Origin: Odontocerum albicorne
Lineage: Eukaryota > Arthropoda > Insecta > Trichoptera > Odontoceridae
Direction of reading: 5' to 3'
Assembly: GCA_949825065.1 (NCBI GenBank)
Contig: OX463841.1
Coordinates: 23,758,916-23,822,915, forward strand
DNA: 64,000 bases
A program made the position numbers and the translations under genes. Below the pieces are notes generated by a model, which was not told the origin of the DNA, ran no database searches, and saw nothing but the letters and a program-made list of their open reading frames with translations. Positions within the stretch are counted from its first letter, which is position 1, and every line of letters starts with the position of its first letter. Below, one piece after another: positions 34,900 through 45,700 of this stretch.

Positions 34900-35920
34900 T
34901 GGTAGAGTGTAAATAATGTAAAACCGGATAAGAAGCCATTTAAAATTAATTCTGAATAAAAAATCAAATATTATTGTAGAAAAGGCAATGAATGTCTCTT
35001 CGACTATCAAGTCACATAAAGGTGGGATGATTTAAAAAGCCTTGTGACATTTTCAAGGTATCACTTAAGTAAGTTTTTTCCCTTATTGGAGTGCTTTGTT
35101 TTTCTACCAAATTTTGTAAGCAACTATCAAATAGATCTGTATAATTATGTATCCAAGTCACTGTCAAAGGTTCTTGAAGAATGATGCAGGTCTTTGCCGG
35201 GAAACCCAATATTTCTCAATTTTGTTTCGAGTGAAGAAAATCTACCAATTAATCTATATCACCCTATCAGAGATCAATGGAAATGTTGAAGCTGACCTAG
35301 AAAAAACAAAACAAGTCCAGGATCCAAGATATCCATTATACAGTTACCAGCCTGTATTATCAAGATTGAAATCTTGGAATAGTTTAATAAAGCGCATTTT
35401 CTGAAGTGGAAGGAAAGAAAAACACCTTACAACTGGATAGAGTTTTCGGGAAAGATGGTACCTGTAAACCAACTGCTTTGGCCTTGTACAGCACCGGTAC
35501 AAAAACTGTAAAATGGGTGGATGGCTGCCGCTCAATACTTGGAGATTCCTGTTTACTTCTTGCTTTTTCAGTGAAAAGTAGCAGGGTGAAGAGATTCCTC
35601 TTTAGCAGGTAGAAGTTTATTGTAAATAAAACACAGTAGATGTTCCAGAAACTGAGAATGTATTTTGCTCATTTTTCATTCCTTATGTGCAGCCCATCGC
35701 TTATCGTAAGCCCCTTTATTCGCCTGTGTATGCCATCACGGCTTAATAGATACTTGCTAGATACCATGTATACCGCACGCTCTCTGCATGCATGGGCTGT
35801 TCGATTATTTATAGTGATTATTGCAAAGGCCACGCATAAGGAATTACAATAGGTACAATGATTATCATATTTTTTACAGATATCAACTCTACAATATTTA
35901 AACAGCAATTACACAAATAA
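34900..35920. other. No assigned gene; decayed repeats likely
   Basis: Several 60-85-codon frames lie here (35147-35404, 35406-35612, 35640-35852 plus; 35669-35908 minus). None shows a domain I can defend. Probably the older part of the LINE that ends at 36115. Confidence 0.3.
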
Positions 35921-35929
35921 AATCATATA

Positions 35930-36115
35930 TTTTAGGTGATGCATACATAGGATACAGGCCTACTTGGACATCCCTGAATAGACTCCGAGTATGGGTAACA
36001 AAATTCAAGGTGAACATGCAGAGATACGGTTTCTTGAACGAAAGTACATTGAATGTGATTGTGGGGCTATACAGGACTTACAACACATGCTAGTTTATAT
36101 GAACATCAAGACATC
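35930..36115 (+). mobile_element. LINE ORF2 C-terminal remnant
   Basis: The plus strand reads GYRPTWTSLNRLRVWVTKFK, then in another frame ECDCGAIQDLQHMLVYMN: the basic segment followed by the C-x-C-G-xxQ-xxxHxL motif seen at the end of many non-LTR ORF2 proteins. One frameshift lies between the two. Confidence 0.5.
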
Positions 36116-36410
36116 TCTGTTGCCTCCTACTGAAAACACATAGCATAATCAAAAATTGATGATTTGGAGTAATCCGGTATTTGGTAATTTTCCAAGTGTA
36201 CATTACATGCCCAAGATTTTGAAGTTTTTTATCTAAGAATACTTTCAGTTTTAATATTTTTATTGTAAGGATACCCAATTCAGTATAAATTGATTTTCAA
36301 ATAGTGACTAAACCAGGTCCGCTTCTATCTTCCAAATGCAGGTTTTATCTCGTATCATTTTAATATTTCTAAAAATTAATTATAAAATAACATGGATAGT
36401 CAAGTCTCAT

Positions 36411-36426
36411 TTTATTGACATTTATT
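36411..36426 (-). terminator. Poly(A) signals of TANGO6
   Basis: Two AATAAA hexamers on the minus strand (complement of TTTATT at 36411-36416 and 36421-36426), about 50-60 bp after the TANGO6 stop. Confidence 0.6.
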
Positions 36427-36474
36427 ATAGATCAACTACTTACATAAGTTAATAGATTTTAATATTATTCATAT

Positions 36475-36744
36475 TTATGAATGTAAATATGGTTTTAAAA
36501 GTTCTCCCATTATGTCATTTAACTCTTCCAGAGCGATTTGTGCATGAAGTTTTACAGCAGGATCTTCCTTTTCATCACAGTATAATTTTTTGAGTGTCCT
36601 GTAGATAGGTAGTAGAGTGTCCTTCAAATATAATAGAGATTCCTCACCAAGTCCTTTTATTAAACTAGAAATCACTAGAACTGCTGCTCGTCGACATTCT
36701 TGTGACTCATCATTTTGAATTATGTTATCAATGCATTTTAATAT
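36475..36744 (-). CDS. TANGO6 exon 5 (C-terminus)
   Basis: Acceptor ATTTTTGCAG, phase 0. Encodes the Rtp1 C2-type motif (CRRAAVLVISSLIKGLG ... LHAQIALEELNDIM) and ends LLKPYLHS with a stop at 36475-36477. Confidence 0.9.
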   Translation of the reverse strand: MLKCIDNIIQNDESQECRRAAVLVISSLIKGLGEESLLYLKDTLLPIYRTLKKLYCDEKEDPAVKLHAQIALEELNDIMGELLKPYLHS

Positions 36745-39700
36745 CTGCAAAAATAAATATTTCCATAACTTTAAGTACAAAAAACTACCAAAAGAAACTA
36801 AATATTTTTTGAAAATGAATTAATATACAATAAATAATGTCACATAACTTTTGACACTATTCCAGTCAAAAGACGAAATCTTTCTTTTTCGGTTTAAAAT
36901 AGTTATTGCATGTTGTTAAAGTATAACTTACTTTTTATCAGCGACAAAGTTTTCGAATAAGTTAAAAATTATTTCAATACGTTATTGAAAATTTTATAAA
37001 ATAATAATATTGTTTTTTTGTTGCATGCAAAGGGACAATATTGATATAAGTGAAAGGAAAAGACAATCAAATGCACCAACTTTATGGAGTCCAAAAGACT
37101 AGAAAATTTTGAGAACAATAAATGATATCAGTTAATAAATACTTTACTTAATATCAAATAAGAATTTGAATAAATAATTGGATAACTTAGACAAAACTTT
37201 GTTTTAGTTAAATAGTTAAAAAATAGTTGCGGGTTCGATCCCCACTGGAACCTAGATTTTTTTTAAATGGAATTCCAGTTTGGTTTTCACTTAGGGCCCA
37301 TTAAAACATATTTCTGGTTGGTTGGAAGAGATTGCAATAAGCTCGCAAGGTAAAAAGAAACGAGGATATATCTATATACAGGTAGCCTTCAGTTTTTTTA
37401 CAGTTGGATTTCTACAATACATAGTTATCTTGGTGTTTCGGAAAAAATATGTGGTTCCTACGAGTATTTCATCCCTAACAGCCAGGCGAGAGTGTAATTC
37501 TAACGTGTTTTTAAAAGCCTTATCTAATATATTTAAAGAAAAAATGTCTACAACACATCCTATTACCCATGCATATCATATGTTTTGTTTCTTAACAAAA
37601 AAAAAAAACATAAAATATATGTATTTGTAAGCTTTTAAAATAACAATATTATAGAGCATCACATATAATTTTTTTTAAGGAAACCTGTAACATAACTTAT
37701 AGACTTCTCATTGAGTTATATTATGTAATTAGGTTGATTTTACAATAACAATATCTGATTTAGTTCTTTCAGGAACGGAACCCTGGCTTATATCCAGGGT
37801 TACCTGTATACAGATATAAAAATAATATATAAAAAGATTTAAATATTATGGTTTTTAATTAAGAGGTACTGTTTAACATTTATAAAAACTTTTGAAACTC
37901 CATTGTTTCTTCTTCAACTCAATTAAATGATAAAAATCAAACTTTATTTAATAACTATTGAAGATGTAACAATCAAAATGATTCACCCCAAATTATGCTG
38001 CAGTCAATAAATAAATTTAAAGTGAAATCTGTTATTATATATGGTATACTAGCTTGGTGTAATACACACACAAACTTCCCGCCTGAAGAGAGCCTCGAGA
38101 TAGGAGGTAGAAACATGTATAGAGGGGATTAATGTAATTAGTGGAAGGATAAAGTAATTTATTATTAAATATTCTAATATGGAGTTCCACAAAGTTCAAG
38201 TTGAAACCTTTGATAAAAGATAACTTTAAATCAGAACATTTAATGAATATCACAAACGGAACTAAACAATTAGAATTCTTAAAAGTGTAATTCATTCATC
38301 ACTCATAGAGTACTTCTCAACACATCCGAATTGGTTATGCAGAGATATTAAATAGTTCAACTGACAATACTGTCTTCAGCCCCATTAATCAAGCCTTTAA
38401 GTTAAGAGCCACTGGAGTAGTCATGAATCTTGCAGTTCATCATGACAGGTGATCACAGATGCCATGGATCACTTCTGAGTGTATTGAAAAAGCTGAAGTA
38501 TTACCGGCCAAAAAACTATTTTTGAATAGATTCATCCTCAAACACTATTATACAGAAGGTATAAAATACTCGTTCAAAATCATACAACTCATGTCAAGTA
38601 GTGTGAGCTGATTTTTAAATTCCCTGTATGAAGAGTTATTACTGAGAAAATATTTAAAAAACAGCAATTCCTAAGAACCATTCGGCTTGTCTCCTGAAAT
38701 GAGAAATTTAGACAAGACTTCTCAAGTAAATAAATGTTTCAATATTTGATATTATTACGCAGAATAAGTAAGCAAAATTTTCATTGAAAGTATTTCAACT
38801 AAACTTGGGTAGGTTGGATACATATGAATTTAATAACACTATAACTTCAAAACTTCTTAGAACAAAGTATTTGTTTCATAATAATATTAAGAAATAATTT
38901 TACCTCAAATATTATGGATCCTAGTTTATATGATAACACTCTACAGAGTTCAGCCAAATTCGATAAAGAAGATGCTCTCATCAGATCATCAGTATCATGA
39001 CAACCGCAAAGGAACGTGTTTAGAAGAATATTTTTATGCTCCAGAGATTTATCACCTGTTCATAAAAATAATATATTATAATATAATCACTTTATTACAC
39101 ATCAATTTATTACATATTGGATTCAATATTATTAAATAATGCACAAGTATCGCACTTCATCCTATAAGTTGCCGTAATATAGGACTGGTATGACATTTTA
39201 CATAGTTACCTCAATAATGCTACTTTATATTAAAAAGAGCTGAAACAGTGCTACTATTTCAAAGTGGCTTTAACACTAATTGAATTAGAATTATGATGAT
39301 GATAGGCAATTCCTTTCAATCAAGGTAGATTGTAAGAGTCCTGTGGATAGATGATGCCTATGCATGTATATTAGTTATTGTATCAAATGTTTCACTCAAG
39401 CGTACATTTTTATAGAAGGTGGCAAGGAGTTACAAATTTCATGATGATCTAGGTTTGATCTATAGCAGCCTTTTGTCCGATACATTACTCTTTTTTCTTG
39501 CTATGTAGGGCCTTTATAGTTCATATAAAGTGACAAATATGCAACATAAAAACTTTAATTCTGATGAAATAAAGTTTGAAAGAAAAATAAATTCCGAAGT
39601 GAATCCACAGGGAATTAAACTCAGAACACCAGCTTACTTAGCAACAACTATCCTAAATACATAAATGCATTATTATTGTATTATATTACAACTTTGTTGT

Positions 39701-42700
39701 ACACAGCAAAAATTATTGATATGTGGCAAACTTTTCTAACCAACTAGAAAGATGTTAATGAAGCCTTTAAGTAGAAACTAGACTGAAATGTTTTTAAAAA
39801 ATGGCTAACACCGGGAATCGAACCCGCAACCTGATTGCATTTCTCTTTTCATTCGTTATTTTTCTCTAAGCTTTTTGTGGCATTGTTTATTATCATTTAA
39901 TACAAAAAAATAAGAAGGTTTTCTTTCTCATTGTGAAAGAAAAAATGTAATTTATCGTAATTTGCATATGTAAGAGGGTGGTCCGATAAGTACTTAGCCT
40001 CACCGCCCGATGGCACCACTATCGCAAGAGCAATTTTTTATCGCGTAGTACATTTTCGTTGACAGCTACTGTCAAAATTTCAGCCGAATCGGACGCGTAG
40101 TTTTGTTTTGACCGCGTGTGGAAGCGAGCGTGTCCGCGGATTTGAGAAAAATGGAAAAAGAGCAATATCGGTCGGTGATTCGATTCTTGTTTTTGAAAGG
40201 GAAATTGCGCAGCGAAATCAAAGAGCGCTTGGATGCTGTGTACGGTAACTCTTCTCCTTCGATGGCGACCGTCAAAAATTGGTTTAACAAGTTTCAACGT
40301 GGTCGCACGTCGGTTTTTGATGAGCCACGCCCAGGTCCCCGAAAACGGCTACCACGGAGGATAACGTGACAAAAATCCACGATCTCGTATTGGCAGACCG
40401 CCGATTGAAGGTGCGCGAGATAGCTGAGACAGTAGGCATCTCAAAAGACCGCGTGGGTCATATCCTGCATGAAGTATTGGGCATGAGAAAGCTGTCGGCG
40501 CGATGGGTGCCGCGTTTGCTCACCCCGGACAACAAGCGCAACCGTGAGACCACTTCAAAGCAGTGTTTGACGATGTTTAAGCGCAATCCGAAGGAGTTTC
40601 TGCGTCGTTTCGTGACCATCGACGAAACATGGATACACTAGTACACACCCGAGACCAAGGAACAGTCGAAACAGTGGACTTCACCCGGCGAACGTGCTCC
40701 GAAGAAGGCGAAGACTGTCTTATCGGCCGGAAAGGTGATGGCCACCGTTTTCTGGGATTCAAAAGGTGTGATCTACATCGACTTCCTGGAGAAGGGCAAA
40801 ATGGTCACAGGGCTCTACTATGCCGAATTATTGGGCCAATTCGATGCCGAATTGCAGAAAAAACGGCCCCATTTGGCGAAGAAAATTTCGACCCCATTTT
40901 GCTCTTCCATCATGACAACGCACCGGCTCACACCTCCGCCGTCGCCACGGCCAAATTGGTAGAATTAGGCTACGAACTGCTGCCCCATCCACCGTATTCT
41001 CCGGATTTGGCCCCGTGCGACTTCTTTTTGTTTCCAAATTTGAAAAAGTCACTCGCCGGGCAGAAATTTGAGTCGAATGAGGAGGTTATCGCCGCCACGG
41101 AGGCCTACGTTGCAGACCTCCAGAAAACGTATTTTTCAGACGGGTTAAAGAAGTTGGAGCATCGCTGGGTCAAGTGTATCGAACTCAAAGGAGATTATGT
41201 TGAGAAATAAATCGCCACTTTTCCAAAATTTTTGTTATTCTTTTGTAGGCTAAGTACTTATCGGACCACCCTCGTATGTAGATATTTGTATTTTGAATTC
41301 AAACTAAAAAAATAGTAATTTTACTTTCCCAGTTTTTTAGTTATTTTTAGTAAAATTTCGCCAACTTTCATTCTCAATTTTATTGATTCATCTTCAGCAT
41401 TACTTGTCAGAATTGATTGGTTTATTTCACTGAAATATTGTTTGGATAGAATTTCCAGAACATCTTCGGTAGAATGAATTGCCAGAGTAGATAAACCGTT
41501 GATAGCAGAGAGGTACACATAGGAATCAGCATTTTTTAAATTTTCCTAAAAAAAAGCATTGCATTATATGCTACTTTTATGTATCAGTTTTCTAGAATAT
41601 AAAAAAATAGAGAAAAAACTGAACCATAGAAACAAAAAGCTGAAAAGATTTGAATATAATAATAAAATGAGAATTTATTTAGTGTCATTTAGAGAGGTCT
41701 CACCTTAAGGGATTGAGGAGAGACCTCTCTAAACTGCACTAAATAAATTCTTCTTCTAATTTAGGATTCAAACCCACTATTATTGATAGATTAAAAATAT
41801 AACAATAAAACAAGTTGATTATAAGGATAGAAAAGTGGTGGTTTTACATTAGATTAGATTAACAACTGACATTAGATTAAGGACTTCCCCGCATCCGCAT
41901 ATAAATATTATTTTGAGCTTTTACCCTTTATGTAGAGATCTATAAAACAAAAAGCTACAAAATATGTTTTCAGCAGTACATTTTGAAAATATATGTCAAA
42001 AATACTTATTTTCCATTCACCCGAGTTAAGATATTATATTTTATACCAACTTCACTAAATAAGGTTAAAATTAGATTTCTTAGAATCAAAATTCAAATAT
42101 ATTAATGTTGAAGATTGAATTCCGACTTGACCGTGGTCATACTGCAAGATACCGTGGTCATACTGCGAGATACGGTCGAACGTGAGCTAATTGTAACATG
42201 CCTAAGCGATAGCAAAACTTTTTACTTTTTTTTTATTTTACAAATTGGCCAAAAAATATGTATGAAATTGCTATCTCGTGAGCGTGTTCTAGGGGTTTAC
42301 CCAAGGGCAGATTACAGTGGTCAAGTGGTATTCAATATAACTAATATTCTTGAAGAACTTTTCTATTATCTATCTAAAGAACGAGTAAAATTAATCAAAC
42401 ATAAATACCTGAAATATACACTGCACCAAGTGTTTTTTGGATATAGTTTCAGAATCTTTTTCTTCAATAAGTTTTGTTAATTCCATCAACCCATGAGCAC
42501 GAACTGGCAAAAGTGGATCACACACTTGAGAAATGGCCTCATCAAATTTTGAAATTTGTTTGTGATGTTTAGCTGTCTTTTTAAATAAAGCATTTGTAAC
42601 TTCTTGACTCAAATATTTCACGTGTTCATTAGTTGATTTTTTTAGCAATATTTCAAGATATCTTTCCAACTCTTCAATGTTGGTTTTTAAGATTTTTTTC

Positions 42701-45700
42701 TGTTGTATGTCACTCAATATTGTCGAAAGTAGCATCAAACTTATCATAAGACAATCTTCGGAGTTTTTGTTATCAATATCAACTACATATTCACTTAATA
42801 AATTTGTAATAAAAATAATAACAGGGCTTGGATCATTTTTAAAGCTATCCAATACACATTCCATTTGAATTAAGTTTTCTAAAGTATTTGAAATCATTAA
42901 AAACAATTCAGAGTCTCTTTCAAGTTTATTACAAGATGTATACAGTGAATAATTTTGGGACTTTTTGTAATAACTGATTGACTCTAAGAGAAAGAGGAAT
43001 AAATCAGAAGCAATGCGATTGTTGTCAGGTGAATCGTTAATAATTTCCAATATGCAATTTATGGCAAGTTCAACTGATAAACTGTTTTCTTTAGTATTAC
43101 ATTTTGCCACAACCTCATTTGATTCAAGTTCAAATATAATTGTATCATTGACAGTAATTTCTTCATTCGATTTTCTGTATATCAAAGCAGAAAACCAATT
43201 TTCAGATTTGCATGAGTTAGAATAAAAATGTTTGATTAGTAAATTATTAAGTTTGGTCGAAAGTGATGAGTTCTTTTCTAATGCAGCTCTCAGAGCAAAC
43301 AGTGGATATATTATGTATGTCAATAAATGTGAGGGTAAACATAATTTGGATTTACCAAAACAAAGATCTATAGTATTAACAATTTTTATTATTTTTGGTG
43401 AACTAAGTATTATTGATCCAGGAATAGCTGTTTGATTATCAAAAGTTAATGGCGAAATTATGGATCTAATAAGTTCTTCAATATTTTGGTTTGCATTAAA
43501 TTTTTCATATAAATTTGTAACACATGCTGCTGCGACTGTAACAAAATCATTATCGTATTTTTGTATAATGTCATCTATTTGGGCACAAATATTTTTTAAA
43601 TAGTCATCATCAGAGAGCGTCCCATGCTTTACAGAAACTATTCTCGTCACTATATCAATATGTTTCCATTGAGTTCCTGTATCAATATTTGGAGTATCGA
43701 GAAAACATTCCATCAAAGAGTACAAACCACCAGGAGCTATGAGACAGTTACTTAAATATTTACTTAAAACTTTTTTCATAAAATTCGGTAATGGTGGATT
43801 TTTTGCGCCTTGAAGAACAATAAGTTCCTTTATTAAAAATGGTTGATAGCTATTAAGAGTAATGGAATCTAAAATATTTCTGAATTCTCTTTGTTCCTTT
43901 TGAAACATTTTCCATAGATCTTCAGTCATTACAAAAGAAGTATTATCGACAGAAATTGTAGAATTAGGTTTGATAATTGCTGCATAGCTTATTTGAAAAA
44001 GTGCTGCCAAAAAATCAGAAAAGAAATTTACAAGTATAATTTCCTTCAAATCAGGTTGCCTATAAATGTCATTCATAAAATATGTCAACGATTTAAGGCG
44101 AGCATATTTGTCAGTACTATTGAGGTGTTCCAGGAGACTATTTTGAAAATCAGGATTCCGTTTTTCATAAGGCAAGCCAATTCCAGGAAGTAAAGAAGGT
44201 AAAATTCCATATGAAACAATAAACTGTAAAAGGGATTTGATATTTTTCTTCTGGTTAATACTCAACAAATTCTCTTTAGAAATACTTATTGCATCTGTCA
44301 AAATTGTTAAAAAATAACATGAAGTACAAATAAATCTCCATTGTATACTATCAGTTTGGTTCAACTTTATTTGCCATTTTTTTAATTGAGTACTATTTAT
44401 AATGTCTTCAAAATTGATGTTAGACACTTTCATACTGTCCAAAATATTTTTATCCAGGTGAGACCGGATATCTTGAGCTTTGTCTGCAATAAAGAAAAAT
44501 ATTAAAACTTTGAGTCTTATTTATAATATTCTTATAGATACAGATATACTGCATTGTTAATTCTAGAAAGCAAAACTTTGTCAAAACAAACACAAATATT
44601 TTTTTTATGTTGGCACATATATTTTTTCATACACCGTGTTGTTGGTAATCATAATTAAATTCTTTCTGAAATAAAGTATTCAAAAAAAATTTTTTATTCA
44701 TCTATACAGTGCTTCACTAACTAAGCTATTTGAACGTTAGTAGGACTATAGTAGATGATATTTTGTTCAATGAACAATTTTAATTGAAATTTACCATTCT
44801 ACAGCTTAACATTAATGATTTACAAAGCTTCTTGATGGAAAGTAGCATGAAATATTTAATTTATAATGGAGCCAAGATGACAATTGTGTATATTTAGAGA
44901 AACTTAAGCATAACTTTATCATCATATAAAGCAATAAGGAAACACTTTTGACTATTTTCTTGAACTCATAAAAAAAAACAATACAACAACCATCATCTCA
45001 TGTTTCCGGTGATGGCGAGAGGACAGAAATAAGAATTGGTGTATAGAATATTTGAGGAGAAATGTAAAGATAATTGAATAAACAATATGAATATATGAAA
45101 GAGAAAAGCTCGGATATAGCCTGCGTGAGATAAAGTTAAAAGAATGTGGAGTCCATCCATTTCAAGTGATCCAATGGGTGTTTTTTGACCATTTTATAAT
45201 TAAATGATTTTTTGATTGTGGATTCCAACATTAGATTACAGAGTGCAAATTTTTTTTTTTTCTAACTCCGATGGCAGCCATTTCTGTTTTATGACACACG
45301 CTGATTCTTACGCTTGTAGGGGTTTACGATAACTTCTATAACTCAGAACTGGTACACCCTAGGTTAATGAAACAAACACCATTTTATTCAGGAAAGAACA
45401 GCCTAAATACTTTGTCCAGTACTTATTTAATTTGCATCCAAAATAGTCAAAATCCACCTAAAAATTTGATACCTAAATTGATAATTTTTTTAATTTTCGA
45501 AGGCATGCTACATTTCTTCCTATGAAGAAATGTAATCTCAGGCTTAATTTTTTGGGTAAGTGTAGCTACTTAAATAAACTGTATTTACAAAAAAATCAAC
45601 ACAGATGTGCTTCTTTTACTATACAAGATACAATATTTCAAAAACAGAAAAAGTTTTAAAAAAATCAAAATTTTGAGGCCTTGTATCTTTGTTGGGACAA

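Noticed and set aside
35669..35908. Possible esterase-like motif (SRDGIHRRIKGL) on the minus strand
   Set aside because: Weak resemblance to an SGNH-type DGxH motif; no other blocks of such a domain nearby.
8543..39832. tRNA genes
   Set aside because: The tRNA-like heads have imperfect stems and are fused to the same SINE body and tail in every copy.
41325..41326. Use of the first GT after TANGO6 exon 3 as donor
   Set aside because: It shifts phase and gives a stop directly after joining to exon 4; the GA border 4 bp earlier restores frame and family spacing.
42677..44193. Plus-strand ORFs inside TANGO6 exon 2
   Set aside because: Shadow frames antisense to a well-supported coding exon.
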